A DNA stretch of 26,984 nucleotides from UBA2632 sp964452155 (GCA_964452155.1 CAYVLC010000016.1:1-26984); one strand, 5' to 3'. Positions 8,000 through 17,578 are shown, numbered from the stretch's first letter. Notes: a model not told the origin generated them from the letters alone. Numbers and translations: made by a program.

Positions 8000-8692
8000 A
8001 TGAAAAAGAAGATAGTAGTACTTACAGGAGCCGGCATGAGCGCCGAAAGCGGAATTGCAACTTTTAGAGACACCGACGGATTGTGGGAAAATCACCGTGT
8101 AGAAGATGTGGCAACCCCCGATGGGTTTAGGACAAACCCTCAATTGGTGCTCGATTTTTATAATTCGAGACGGCGCGAACTGCTGCGCGCAAAACCCAAT
8201 AAAGGACACTTAGGACTGGTAGAGCTTGAGGAGAAATACGATGTATGGGTGGTTACACAAAATGTTGACAATCTGCACGAAATAGCAGGTAGCTCAAAGG
8301 TATTGCACCTACATGGCGAATTGATGAAGTCTCGCTCTACACGCGATCCTTCCATTATCTATGAAATGAATGAAGAGAATTGCGACATACATATGGGAGA
8401 TAAGTGCGAACTTGGCTCGCAGCTACGACCCGATATTGTGTGGTTTGGCGAGGCAGTACCTATGATTGAGGAAGCAGCCAAACTTGTAGGCAGAGCAGAC
8501 ATAATTGTAATCATTGGTACATCGCTCAATGTATATCCTGCTGCTGCTTTAGTGGATTATGCAAAAAGCGGAACACCTATCTATTTAATAGACCCTAAAG
8601 ATGTAAGAGGGAACAGACGGAATATCAATTTTATTCAAAAAGGTGCATCGGAAGGGGTGAAAGAACTAAAAAAAATATTGCTCGAAGAGTAA
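8000..8692 (+). CDS. cobB: Sirtuin (SIR2 family), NAD-dependent protein deacylase
   Basis: A 230-residue class III sirtuin. It removes acyl groups from lysine side chains using NAD+. Visible motifs are GAGMSAESGIATFRD (10-24), which binds NAD, QNVDNLH (87-93), and the catalytic H105 in LHLHGEL. Y54 and R57 in FYNSRRREL form the Y-x-x-R signature of SIRT5-like enzymes, which favour succinyl and malonyl groups. In the small domain only C128 and C136 are present, so the usual four-cysteine zinc site looks absent. It is cytoplasmic and monocistronic, divergent from efp. The gene symbol follows the E. coli name and is assigned by family. Confidence 0.92.
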   Translation: MKKKIVVLTGAGMSAESGIATFRDTDGLWENHRVEDVATPDGFRTNPQLVLDFYNSRRRELLRAKPNKGHLGLVELEEKYDVWVVTQNVDNLHEIAGSSKVLHLHGELMKSRSTRDPSIIYEMNEENCDIHMGDKCELGSQLRPDIVWFGEAVPMIEEAAKLVGRADIIVIIGTSLNVYPAAALVDYAKSGTPIYLIDPKDVRGNRRNINFIQKGASEGVKELKKILLEE

Positions 8693-8762
8693 ATATGACT
8701 ACCGAAAACTTTTTTTTGAAGACAAAAGACGATAGCCCTATCATTATAACGACTCACTTTAT

Positions 8763-8770
8763 TATCTTTG
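8763..8770 (+). promoter_or_regulatory. Possible -7 element upstream of mutS
   Basis: TATCTTTG is an exact TAnnTTTG match, 199 bases before the mutS start, with no clear -33 box. The rest of the 8693-8969 gap shows no other gene or clear hairpin. Confidence 0.35.
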
Positions 8771-8969
8771 TAAATTGAAATAACAATGAGTCGTATCTAT
8801 GCTTGATATATAATAAAAGAGGACTCTTCTAAAAAAAGATGAGGCAAAAACAAAAATAGGCTCTCATTGAAGCACTATTGCAAAGTTTGCAGAAAAATAA
8901 ACTAACCAAATATATGCCCCATTTACTTTTCATACAACAATAAACCACAAACTAAAACCTCCACACTAA

Positions 8970-11582
8970 ATGGCAAAGCCAGTCGCTGACACCCCTTTGA
9001 TGAGACAATACAACGAGATTAAGAGAAAGCATCCCGATGCTATTTTACTTTTTCGTGTAGGTGATTTTTATGAAACATTCTCTGAAGATGCAATTATTGC
9101 AGCGCAAATTTTAGGAATTACGCTAACCCGCAGAGCAAATGGTGCAGCGCAATATGTAGAGCTGGCAGGGTTTCCTCATCATGCACTCGATACCTACCTA
9201 CCCAAACTGGTGCGTGCCGGAAAACGAGTGGCTATATGCGATCAGCTGGAAGACCCTAAGAAGACAAAGACTATAGTAAAACGTGGTATTACCGAACTGG
9301 TAACACCCGGAGTATCTATTGATGACAATATACTCAACCATAAAGAGAACAATTTCTTGTGTGCCATACACTTCGCAAAGAACATGTATGGCATTGCACT
9401 GCTTGATATTTCTACTGGCGAATTTCTAACCAGCGAGGGAGTGGTAAATGATATAGACAAATTACTCTCGAGCTTTTCTCCCAAAGAGATACTGATAGAG
9501 CGGGGCAAAAGAAAAGAGTTTGAGGGGAAATTTGGAACTCACTATTTTCTCTTTGAATTGGACGACTGGGTATTTACCGAAGAAACAGCCAATGACAGAC
9601 TCTTGAAGCATTTTCAGACTAAAAATCTGAAAGGTTTTGGTGTAGCCCATCTCTCATTGGGCATTATAGCCTCTGGTACTATTTTGCACTATATGGATGT
9701 GACCCATCATACACAAATAGACCACATTGTAGCAATAAAACGCATAGAAGAGGATAGGTATGTACGCATAGACCGATTCACGGCACGAAGCCTAGAATTG
9801 ATCTCCACGATGAACGAAGATGGCAAAAGCCTGCTCAATATAATGGACAAAACCATATCGCCAATGGGGTCGCGCATGATGCGCCGATGGTTGATATTTC
9901 CGCTGAAAGACATGTTGCCAATAAACAACAGGTTAGATGTTGTAGAAAACTTTTTCCGAGAAACCGAGCTAAAAAAATTGGTGCAAACACAGGTTGCACA
10001 AATAGGCGATTTAGAACGCATTATCTCTAAAGCAGCAGTACGCCGTATTTCTCCACGCGAAGTAGCAGCAATAAAAACTGCACTAATAGCAATAGAACCT
10101 CTTCGAGATGCTTTTCTTGCTTCGAAAAACAAGAGTTTGCAATTGATGGGCGAAAAGCTAAACCCTTGCCCACTTATTAGAGACCGCATCGAAAAAGAAC
10201 TTAAATCGGATCCACCAGCACTGGCCAACAAAGGAGGATTTATAAGCAAAGGTGTGAACAGCGAACTGGATGAGCTACGCAATATAGCTCACTCAGGCAA
10301 AGATTATCTGCTGCATATACAACAAAGGGAGATAGAGAAGACGGGGATAACATCGCTCAAAATTGGCTTCAACAATGTGTTTGGCTACTACATAGAGGTA
10401 CGCCATACTCACAAAGACAAGGTACCCGCAGAATGGATAAGAAAACAAACCTTGGTGAGTGCCGAAAGATACATAACTCAAGAACTGAAAGAGTACGAAG
10501 AGAAAATTCTTGGAGCAGAAGAAAAGATATATTCACTTGAAGCAGAAATATTTAATGCCCTGGTAGAAAGCCTTATTGAGTATATCCCTACCATCCAGGT
10601 AAATGCAAACATAATAGCAAGATGCGATTGCTTGTACTCTTTTGCAAAAGTGGCACAAGACAACAAGTATATTCGCCCCGAAATAAACACAACACTCGAA
10701 ATTGATATCAAAAACGGGCGCCACCCTGTAATAGAAATGGAGCTTCCGCCTGATGACCCATTTATTGCCAACGATGTTTACCTAGACAACGATAGCCAAC
10801 AAATTATCATCATAACAGGGCCAAACATGTCGGGAAAGTCTGCACTTTTACGCCAAACAGCACTCATAACCATTATGGCACAAATAGGAAGTTTTGTGCC
10901 TGCCGAGTCGGCAAAGATTGGGTTGATAGATAAAATATTTACCCGAGTGGGTGCTTCAGACAATATCTCTTTGGGAGAATCTACCTTTATGGTAGAAATG
11001 AACGAAGCAGCCAACATTCTGAACAACATATCGGAGCGAAGCCTCATCCTTTTTGACGAGCTAGGGCGTGGCACCAGCACCTATGATGGTATATCCATTG
11101 CATGGTCTATTGTAGAGTACATACACGAGAACCCCAAAGCGAGAGCAAAAACACTCTTTGCCACCCATTATCATGAGCTAAACGAGATGGAGAAGTCTTT
11201 TAAACGAATCAAAAACTTCAATGTGTCGGTAAAAGAAATAGACAATAAAATCATCTTCCTCAGAAAACTTACCGCTGGTGGTAGCGAGCACAGTTTTGGG
11301 ATTCATGTAGCCAAAATGGCAGGTATGCCCCCCAGCATTACGAAGCGGGCAGAGTCTATTTTGAGTGAGATGGAACAACACAACCGAAAGAAAGGACTGG
11401 CTAAGCCCCTCAACGAAATTGTGGAAAATAGAGAAGGCTTTCAATTGAGTTTCTTCCAACTAGACGACCCCTTATTGAGTCAAGTGAGAGACGAGATAAT
11501 AAATCTGGATGTAAACAACCTTACGCCAGTAGATGCTTTGAACAAGCTAAATGAAATAAAAAAAATAATTAAAGGGAAATAA
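8970..11582 (+). CDS. mutS: DNA mismatch repair protein MutS
   Basis: The 870-residue protein is full length for MutS, which finds base mismatches and small loops and starts mismatch repair with MutL. The mismatch-reading motif is GDFYE (F33, E35). Connector, lever and clamp domains follow. The ATPase domain carries Walker A GPNMSGKS (617-624), Walker B with D696-E697 in LILFDELGRGTS, and the SEHSFGIHVAKMAGMP helix-turn-helix near the C-terminus. All catalytic motifs are intact, so it should be active. It is followed after 36 bases by tdk on the same strand. Confidence 0.98.
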   Translation: MAKPVADTPLMRQYNEIKRKHPDAILLFRVGDFYETFSEDAIIAAQILGITLTRRANGAAQYVELAGFPHHALDTYLPKLVRAGKRVAICDQLEDPKKTKTIVKRGITELVTPGVSIDDNILNHKENNFLCAIHFAKNMYGIALLDISTGEFLTSEGVVNDIDKLLSSFSPKEILIERGKRKEFEGKFGTHYFLFELDDWVFTEETANDRLLKHFQTKNLKGFGVAHLSLGIIASGTILHYMDVTHHTQIDHIVAIKRIEEDRYVRIDRFTARSLELISTMNEDGKSLLNIMDKTISPMGSRMMRRWLIFPLKDMLPINNRLDVVENFFRETELKKLVQTQVAQIGDLERIISKAAVRRISPREVAAIKTALIAIEPLRDAFLASKNKSLQLMGEKLNPCPLIRDRIEKELKSDPPALANKGGFISKGVNSELDELRNIAHSGKDYLLHIQQREIEKTGITSLKIGFNNVFGYYIEVRHTHKDKVPAEWIRKQTLVSAERYITQELKEYEEKILGAEEKIYSLEAEIFNALVESLIEYIPTIQVNANIIARCDCLYSFAKVAQDNKYIRPEINTTLEIDIKNGRHPVIEMELPPDDPFIANDVYLDNDSQQIIIITGPNMSGKSALLRQTALITIMAQIGSFVPAESAKIGLIDKIFTRVGASDNISLGESTFMVEMNEAANILNNISERSLILFDELGRGTSTYDGISIAWSIVEYIHENPKARAKTLFATHYHELNEMEKSFKRIKNFNVSVKEIDNKIIFLRKLTAGGSEHSFGIHVAKMAGMPPSITKRAESILSEMEQHNRKKGLAKPLNEIVENREGFQLSFFQLDDPLLSQVRDEIINLDVNNLTPVDALNKLNEIKKIIKGK

Positions 11583-11605
11583 TTAAGAGGTAATACCTCC
11601 TTAAT
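11582..11605. repeat. Intercistronic inverted repeat between mutS and tdk
   Basis: ATTAAG-AGGT...ACCT-C-CTTAAT forms a near-perfect hairpin with one bulged C, starting at the last base of the mutS stop codon. It has no T-run, so it is more likely an RNA-processing or attenuating stem than a strong terminator. Confidence 0.45.
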
Positions 11606-11618
11606 ATTCTATACAAAT

Positions 11619-12200
11619 ATGATTTACTGCGAGAATACTATAGACAAGACGCACACCAAGGGTACGGTTGAAGTTATATGCGGATCGATGTTCTCTGGAA
11701 AAACCGAAGAGCTATTGCGTCGTTTAAAACGAGCCAAAATAGCAAAACAATCGGTTGAGATATTTAAACCAAAAATAGACGTCAGGTTCTCCGCCGAAGA
11801 GATAGTTTCGCATGACAAAAACTCTATTCTTTCTACTCCAGTAGATCACTCAAGCAATATTCTGTTGCTTTCGTCAGAGGTGCAGGTAGTGGGTATAGAC
11901 GAGGCACAGTTTTTTGATGCTGGATTGGTAAATGTGTGCCAACAACTGGCCGACCAAGGTGTAAGGGTAATTGTTGCAGGACTGGATATGGATTTCAAGC
12001 GGGTGCCCTTTGGGCCAATGCCAGGATTGTGCGCCATTGCCGACGATGTAACCAAAGTACATGCTATATGTGTAAAATGTGGCAGCCTTGCCAATTATTC
12101 ACACCGCATAGTAGCAGGAGATAAGCAAGTAATGCTAGGAGAAATAGAAGAATACAAACCATTGTGCAGAGAGTGCTATTTGAAAGAAACAGCCAAGTAA
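11619..12200 (+). CDS. tdk: Thymidine kinase (type II)
   Basis: A 193-residue thymidine kinase that phosphorylates thymidine to dTMP in the salvage pathway. It shows the P-loop GSMFSGKT (22-29), the Walker B/catalytic segment GIDEAQFFD with catalytic E95, and the lasso-type C-terminal zinc site C151/C154 and C183/C186. Length is normal. The position 36 bases after mutS suggests possible co-transcription, with an inverted repeat between the two genes. Confidence 0.97.
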   Translation: MIYCENTIDKTHTKGTVEVICGSMFSGKTEELLRRLKRAKIAKQSVEIFKPKIDVRFSAEEIVSHDKNSILSTPVDHSSNILLLSSEVQVVGIDEAQFFDAGLVNVCQQLADQGVRVIVAGLDMDFKRVPFGPMPGLCAIADDVTKVHAICVKCGSLANYSHRIVAGDKQVMLGEIEEYKPLCRECYLKETAK

Positions 12201-12440
12201 TCTAAAGCTCCAGTATGAGCCAACTCGTAATTCATAATTGTCTCCACACTTTAGCCTTATTACTATAAGGAACCACCGATTCAGAAATAGGCACAAGTGC
12301 AAGTGGGCTATATTTAAAGGTACAAAGCATTGCTTCGGTTGTGGTAAAAAACATGCCTACCAGTCATTTAAAAATTTCAATCTTGACTCCCAGCCTTTTA
12401 CAATACTACTCACCAAAAATTAAGCCAGATTTGGGCATAA

Positions 12441-12470
12441 AAAAAGCAACTTATACTGAGTTGCTTTTTT
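12441..12470. terminator. Bidirectional terminator between tdk and rpsO
   Basis: GCAACT (12446-12451) pairs with AGTTGC (12459-12464). The stem is extended by flanking A and T runs on the two sides, so it can act for the convergent tdk and rpsO genes. The rest of 12201-12494 shows no convincing gene. Confidence 0.75.
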
Positions 12471-12494
12471 TGTTTTTGTCTTGTTCGTAAGGTC

Positions 12495-12764
12495 TTATTT
12501 TCTAATACCAAGGTCCTTAATGATTGTTCTATATCTTTCGATATCTACATCTATAAGGTAGTCTAGCAAACGACGACGCTTGCCTACTAAAATTTTTAAC
12601 GAACGCTCTGTGTTATAATCTTTCTTATTTAACTTCAAATGTTCAGTTAAATGCGAAATACGGTATGAAAACAATGCTATCTGCGCCTCAGGTGAGCCAG
12701 TATCAGTGTTGGACTTTCCGTATTTTGCAAAGATTTCTTGCTTTTTTACTGAATCTAAATACAT
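12495..12764 (-). CDS. rpsO: 30S ribosomal protein S15
   Basis: An 89-residue protein with the full S15 sequence: DTGSPEAQIALFSYRI, the LTEHLKLNKKDYNTERSL region that contacts 16S rRNA, and VGKRRRLLDYL. It binds the central domain of 16S rRNA early in 30S assembly. It is transcribed alone on the minus strand from a promoter just upstream. Confidence 0.98.
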   Translation of the reverse strand: MYLDSVKKQEIFAKYGKSNTDTGSPEAQIALFSYRISHLTEHLKLNKKDYNTERSLKILVGKRRRLLDYLIDVDIERYRTIIKDLGIRK

Positions 12765-12795
12765 AAAATTTTAAATTTTAATTGTCATTCGAGTG

Positions 12796-12824
12796 CAAAG
12801 GTAATATATCTTTCCGATTTCAAA
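12796..12824 (-). promoter_or_regulatory. Promoter of rpsO
   Basis: On the minus strand TACCTTTG (12803-12796) is an exact -7 match, 31 bases upstream of the rpsO start. A TTTG lies 17 bases further upstream (12824-12821), slightly closer than ideal. Confidence 0.55.
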
Positions 12825-12843
12825 AACTATATTCCAAAAAAGA

Positions 12844-14115
12844 TTACTCTCTACGTAGCAGTTTATCACTCAAACGTTTTATAGCATTGGTAATTTCTTT
12901 ATCTGGTTCTATTACGGTGTAATCGCCCCAAAAGTCTGAATTTTGAAAATGCTCTACTTTCTCAGCAATTACATCGGTAGAACGGATACGTTCTTTGCGT
13001 GGAAATTTCTGCACGTTATCTTCGTACCTATCAGTTATGGCCATTTCTGAAAAAATAGTATAGGTAGAAGCAAACAATCCGAAGAATCTGCGCATCCATC
13101 TCACTTTCAATTGCACCTCGGTGCTACTATAATTGAAATACCATTTTCCATTGCGCTCTACATAGTCAACCACGTATTTGGCACTCTCTGCTGATACACG
13201 CATCGAGGCTGGTTTTCGTTTTATGAAAATAGCTGCAGCATCTTTTCGGCCCTCCACATTCATGTTAAACTCCATACGCTTAAAAGCTAAAGACTCTACA
13301 TCGAGATAAATTTTCCCTCTGAAAAGAATTTGGTCTATAGTGCTATACGGCGAGAAATCGATCACATAGTGAGGCCTATCGTTCATGGTGATAACACTCT
13401 CTATATTAAAAGCATAGCCTTCGCCCTCTTCTCCAAAAACAATTTCTGGATGCTTTGCAATGTCAAGCAAAAGAGCATCGCTGATGCCACCTTGAAATTT
13501 CATAAAAATGGTATCTCTTGCACTTATATCTGTAGCCTTACGGCCAATATATATACGAGCCTGATCATCACCAAAAGATTTGTAAGAGGCTTTATATACA
13601 TCGAGCACTGTCTCCACCAAAGAGAGATAATTTGACCCTTTTTTAATGGCTTCTCTATAGAAAGCTACCATCATGTTGGGGCTATCATCGTAGTTGATAG
13701 TCACTGAGCGTAGTGCCTCTTTGACCAACTGTGTGCCATCTCCAGAGACAATCTCTATTTCATCTAAACGGATTGAACCAGTTCTCATCCTAAGCACATT
13801 ATCGGCTTTATCTATGAGGGTTATGACAGGTATAGTAATGTTTTCGTATCCTAAGTGCTGAACCTTCAATTGATAATTTCTGGCTGAGGTAGGAATACGT
13901 AGCGAAAAGAAACCATCTTGATTGGTTACTGTAGAGATATTGGTGTTGTTGATAGTCACACTTGCATATTCCAGTGCGCTACCCGAGTCATCGGCAATGA
14001 CCCTTCCTTTTACAGCAATAGTTTCATTTACTGTGGTTTGTTGTGCATAAACTATTTGATTTTGATACAAAAGCAAACAAAAAGCGATAACTAAATAATA
14101 TTTTATTTTATTCAT
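12844..14115 (-). CDS. Secreted protein with carboxypeptidase-like regulatory domain
   Basis: The 423-residue product has a signal peptide (hydrophobic 8-17, likely cut in VYAQQ near residue 25). Residues about 34-115 form a CarboxypepD_reg-like beta-sandwich, with VKGRVIADDSGSALEYASV and the later TVTNQDGFFSL. The remaining 300 residues have alternating beta-type sequence without a named domain that I recognise. Such proteins in Bacteroidota lie in the periplasm or outer membrane, and the regulatory domain is shared with TonB-dependent receptors, but no receptor barrel follows here. The function is unknown. It lies about 80 bases upstream of rpsO on the same strand and is divergent from nadB. 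Confidence 0.75.
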   Translation of the reverse strand: MNKIKYYLVIAFCLLLYQNQIVYAQQTTVNETIAVKGRVIADDSGSALEYASVTINNTNISTVTNQDGFFSLRIPTSARNYQLKVQHLGYENITIPVITLIDKADNVLRMRTGSIRLDEIEIVSGDGTQLVKEALRSVTINYDDSPNMMVAFYREAIKKGSNYLSLVETVLDVYKASYKSFGDDQARIYIGRKATDISARDTIFMKFQGGISDALLLDIAKHPEIVFGEEGEGYAFNIESVITMNDRPHYVIDFSPYSTIDQILFRGKIYLDVESLAFKRMEFNMNVEGRKDAAAIFIKRKPASMRVSAESAKYVVDYVERNGKWYFNYSSTEVQLKVRWMRRFFGLFASTYTIFSEMAITDRYEDNVQKFPRKERIRSTDVIAEKVEHFQNSDFWGDYTVIEPDKEITNAIKRLSDKLLRRE

Positions 14116-14326
14116 TGTGTTGTACGTAATAAACAGGTTAGTAAAGTGAAATTCTATATCATAACAAATAAAACATTATTATGTTTATAATGCAATAGGA
14201 TAGTGACATTTAACCAATATAAATCGTGTTAAAATTAATGCCGGCAATATAGGCAACTAAATGAGGTATCTTATCTGATACAATTATTAAAATTGAAAAG
14301 AACCTCCCTTTATAGACTTAAATGTT

Positions 14327-14334
14327 TAAATTTG
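14327..14334 (+). promoter_or_regulatory. -7 element for the nadB operon
   Basis: TAAATTTG matches TAnnTTTG and ends 23 bases before the nadB ATG. No clear TTTG is seen at -33. A minus-strand match, TATTTTTG (14355-14348), lies beside it and could drive the divergent gene. Confidence 0.45.
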
Positions 14335-14357
14335 TATGATTATTAAGCAAAAATACA

Positions 14358-15947
14358 ATGACACACAAATATGATTTCCTTGTAATTGGTTCGGGTATTG
14401 CCGGCATGAGCTTTGCTCTGAAAGTAGCAGCTCATGGCAAAGTAGCTATCGTCACAAAAAACGTACTGGAAGATAGTAACACCTTTCATGCCCAAGGAGG
14501 TATAGCAACTGTGAGCCAGAAGTTGGACAATTTTGATAAACACATTGCCGATACTTGTATTGCTGGTGCGGGACTATGCGACCGAGAGGTAGTTGAAAAG
14601 GTAATCTGCGAAGCTCCCCAACAAATAAAAGAATTGATTGACTGGGGTGTAAAATTCGACAAAAACGAACAAGGAGATTTCGATCTTCACAAGGAAGGCG
14701 GACACTCTGAGTCGCGCATACTTCACCATAAAGACAGTACAGGTGCAGAAATTCAAACCAGTCTAATAACCACTATCAAGAACCACTCCAACATTGATGT
14801 TTTCGATCATCACTTCGCTATTGAAATTCTCACACAGCATCACCTTGGAGAAATCATAACCCGCAAGACTCCCAACATAGAATGTTATGGAGCGTTTGTA
14901 TTGAATCAGAAAACCAACGAAATAGAGAAATTCCTATCGCGAGTAACCATGATGGCAACTGGAGGTATTGGCTCTATCTATCAAACCACAACCAACCCAC
15001 TAGTAGCTACAGGCGACGGCATTGCAATGGTAGCACGCGCTAAAGGAAAAATAAAAGATATGGAGTTTGTGCAGTTTCACCCAACAGCCTTTTTCCATCC
15101 ACACGAACGCCCATCATTCCTTATCACCGAAGCACTACGAGGGTATGGTGGAATACTCAAAACTATGGATGGCAAGCCTTTTATGGATAAATACGATAAA
15201 CGCCAATCGCTTGCACCACGTGATATTGTAGCCCGAGCCATTGACACAGAAATGAAAAATAGGGGCGACGACCATGTCTATCTTGACATAACCCACAAAA
15301 ACCCAGATGAGACAAGACATCACTTCCCGGCTATCTACAAGAAATGCCTATCGAATGGCATAGATATTACAAAAGACTACATCCCCGTGGCACCTGCAGC
15401 GCACTACAGCTGTGGAGGTATTGAGGTGAACCTTGATGCTCAATCGAGTATCGGCAGACTCTATGCCAATGGCGAGTGTGCTTGCACTGGTCTGCATGGT
15501 GCCAACAGATTGGCATCTAACTCGCTCATAGAAGCGGTAGTGTTTGCAGATGCAGCCGCAAAGCATGCCCTAGCTGTTTTCAGGAATTTCGATTTCCAAC
15601 AAAACATTGCCCCCTGGAATGCCGATGGCACTACCCTACCCGAAGAGATGATACTGATTACTCAAACAGAGAAAGAGGTGGCACAAATTATGTCTTCTTA
15701 TGTAGGCATTGTTCGCTCCAATCTACGCTTGCAACGCGCATTGGCCAGATTGGATATACTCTTCGAGGAAACTGAAGTTCTCTTTCACCAATCCGTTGTC
15801 TCTCGTGACATCTGCGAGTTGCGCAACATCATAAAAGTGAGCTACGAGGTGATAAAGCACGCCATGCTACGCAAAGAGAGCCGTGGGCTGCACTACAACA
15901 TAGACTATCCGGCACACAACAATGCACCAAAACTAACCAAAAAATGA
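14358..15947 (+). CDS. nadB: L-aspartate oxidase
   Basis: A 529-residue flavoprotein that oxidises L-aspartate to iminoaspartate, the first step of NAD synthesis from aspartate. It has the FAD-binding GSGIAG (11-16), the THFQGG-like segment FHAQGGIAT, DMEFVQFHPTA, and LHGANRLASNSL (379-390), which holds the conserved active-site arginine R384. The fold and length match NadB of the succinate dehydrogenase flavoprotein superfamily. nadA and nadC are not in the window. Its stop overlaps the folP start by ATGA, which points to translational coupling. Confidence 0.96.
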   Translation: MTHKYDFLVIGSGIAGMSFALKVAAHGKVAIVTKNVLEDSNTFHAQGGIATVSQKLDNFDKHIADTCIAGAGLCDREVVEKVICEAPQQIKELIDWGVKFDKNEQGDFDLHKEGGHSESRILHHKDSTGAEIQTSLITTIKNHSNIDVFDHHFAIEILTQHHLGEIITRKTPNIECYGAFVLNQKTNEIEKFLSRVTMMATGGIGSIYQTTTNPLVATGDGIAMVARAKGKIKDMEFVQFHPTAFFHPHERPSFLITEALRGYGGILKTMDGKPFMDKYDKRQSLAPRDIVARAIDTEMKNRGDDHVYLDITHKNPDETRHHFPAIYKKCLSNGIDITKDYIPVAPAAHYSCGGIEVNLDAQSSIGRLYANGECACTGLHGANRLASNSLIEAVVFADAAAKHALAVFRNFDFQQNIAPWNADGTTLPEEMILITQTEKEVAQIMSSYVGIVRSNLRLQRALARLDILFEETEVLFHQSVVSRDICELRNIIKVSYEVIKHAMLRKESRGLHYNIDYPAHNNAPKLTKK

Positions 15948-16801
15948 TACAGCAAACCATCAACATAAAAGGCAACTTAGTAAATCTGGAAACTCCTCTT
16001 GTGATGGGGATTGTAAATATTACTCCTGACTCTTTCTACAAAGGAAGTCGCAAACAGTCTGAAAAAGAGATTGTAGAGCGCGTACAACAAATATTGGAGC
16101 AAGGGGGCTCTATCATAGATGTAGGAGGACAATCTACTGCGCCCACCTCTACTATGCACAGTGCAAAAGAAGAGTTACAACGCATTGCACCCGCACTATC
16201 AATTATTCAACGCGAGTTTCCGAATGCTACGCTTTCTATTGACACATTTTATGCTGAAGTTGCAAAAAGTAGTGTCGAGGAGTATGGTGTTGCCATAATA
16301 AACGATATATCTGGTGGACAGATAGATGAAAATATGTTTGCTACAGTAGCAAAACTGAACGTGCCTTACATACTGATGCACATGCAAGGCACTCCACAAA
16401 CTATGCAACAGCTTACAAACTATGACAACTTTATAGAAGAGATTATCTACTATTTTTCTGAAAAAATTGGTACCCTCAATAGCTTAGGTGTGAATGACAT
16501 AATAGTGGACCCTGGTTTTGGATTTAGTAAGACAATAGAGCAAAACTATGAACTGATGGCATATCTCAAATATTTTCATATATTTGATACTCCTTTATTA
16601 GTTGGTATATCCAGAAAATCTATGGCCTACAAGCCTTTGGGAACAAATGCAGAGGAAAGCCTCAATGCAACAACGGTTTTAAACACCTATGCATTGCAAT
16701 CGGGAGCAAAAATTCTGCGTGTACACGATGTGAAAGAAGCTGTAGAATGCGTGAAACTAACCAGCAAACTAAACAAATATACGCCGCAACAATTTATATA
16801 A
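15944..16801 (+). CDS. folP: Dihydropteroate synthase
   Basis: A 285-residue TIM-barrel enzyme that joins p-aminobenzoate to the pterin pyrophosphate in folate synthesis and is the sulfonamide target. Family motifs are MGIVNITPDSF (21-31), SIDTFYAEVA, INDISGG, LMHMQGTP, VDPGFGFSKT and VGISRKS. In loop 2, where the family usually reads GGxSTRPG, this protein has GGQSTAPTST (61-70): the arginine is A66 and the following glycine is T68. The gene overlaps nadB by 4 bases and precedes cdaA by 15 bases. Confidence 0.94.
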   Translation: MIQQTINIKGNLVNLETPLVMGIVNITPDSFYKGSRKQSEKEIVERVQQILEQGGSIIDVGGQSTAPTSTMHSAKEELQRIAPALSIIQREFPNATLSIDTFYAEVAKSSVEEYGVAIINDISGGQIDENMFATVAKLNVPYILMHMQGTPQTMQQLTNYDNFIEEIIYYFSEKIGTLNSLGVNDIIVDPGFGFSKTIEQNYELMAYLKYFHIFDTPLLVGISRKSMAYKPLGTNAEESLNATTVLNTYALQSGAKILRVHDVKEAVECVKLTSKLNKYTPQQFI

Positions 16802-16816
16802 TAACAGACCGCAACT

Positions 16817-17578
16817 ATGCTCGAACATTTTGGAATAAAAGACCTGATAGATGTTTTATTGGTGGCTTTTCTAATGTATTATTCATACCGATTAGTTAAG
16901 ATATCAGGCACAAAACCACTTTTCATTGGTATAGCATCGTTCCTAATACTTTGGATTCTGGTGTCGCATGTTTTTCAGATGACTCTGCTAGGAAGTATTT
17001 TGGACAAGTTCGTGAGTGTGGGTTTCTTTCTGCTCATTATCTTGTTTCAAGACGAGATACGGCGTTTTCTAATGTCATTAGGGCCTCGCAAAGGATGGAA
17101 GTTTATTACTAAAATAATCTTTCCACAAAACACTAAAGAAAAAGACATATCGCACATCACCCCCATAGTCTTTGCCTGTATGAATATGGCAAAAGAAAAA
17201 GTGGGTGCATTAATAGTTATTCAAGAAGAAATACAATTAGGACTGTATGAGCAAACAGGCGAGATAATAAATGCAGATATAAGCACCCGATTAATAGAAA
17301 ATATATTTTTTACAAATAGTCCCTTGCACGATGGTGCAATGATAATTGTAGGAAAACAGATAAGGGCGGCAGGCTGTATTTTGCCAGTTTCTCAGAATCC
17401 AAACATCCCAAAGCATCTGGGGCTAAGGCATCGTGCCGGACTGGGCATTTCGCAAGAGACCGATGCAAAAGTAATTATTGTGTCGGAAGAGCGTGGCCGC
17501 ATAGCTTTTGCTCACCAAGGAAAGCTCAATATGAACATCTCTCCAGAGGACCTACAAGAACTACTTGTTGCCGACTAG
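16817..17578 (+). CDS. cdaA: Membrane diadenylate cyclase CdaA (c-di-AMP synthase)
   Basis: A 253-residue protein that makes cyclic di-AMP from two ATP. Three membrane helices occupy about 10-27, 34-52 and 61-78. The cytoplasmic DisA_N domain carries LHDGAMII (170-177, the DGA motif) and GLRHRAG (202-208, the RHR motif), both needed for catalysis. It lies in a same-strand run after folP, an order often kept in Bacteroidota, and 24 bases ahead of recF. No c-di-AMP phosphodiesterase or receptor is seen in the window. Confidence 0.95.
   Translation: MLEHFGIKDLIDVLLVAFLMYYSYRLVKISGTKPLFIGIASFLILWILVSHVFQMTLLGSILDKFVSVGFFLLIILFQDEIRRFLMSLGPRKGWKFITKIIFPQNTKEKDISHITPIVFACMNMAKEKVGALIVIQEEIQLGLYEQTGEIINADISTRLIENIFFTNSPLHDGAMIIVGKQIRAAGCILPVSQNPNIPKHLGLRHRAGLGISQETDAKVIIVSEERGRIAFAHQGKLNMNISPEDLQELLVAD

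Noticed and set aside
7808..8209. A 133-codon minus-strand ORF rich in hydrophobic residues
   Set aside because: It overlaps the sirtuin coding sequence and both divergent promoters; the hydrophobic run comes from AT-rich DNA.
12238..12423. A 61-codon plus-strand ORF with a CFGCGKKH segment
   Set aside because: It lies in a gap between convergent genes, has no promoter or recognised family, and only one cysteine pair; judged a chance ORF.
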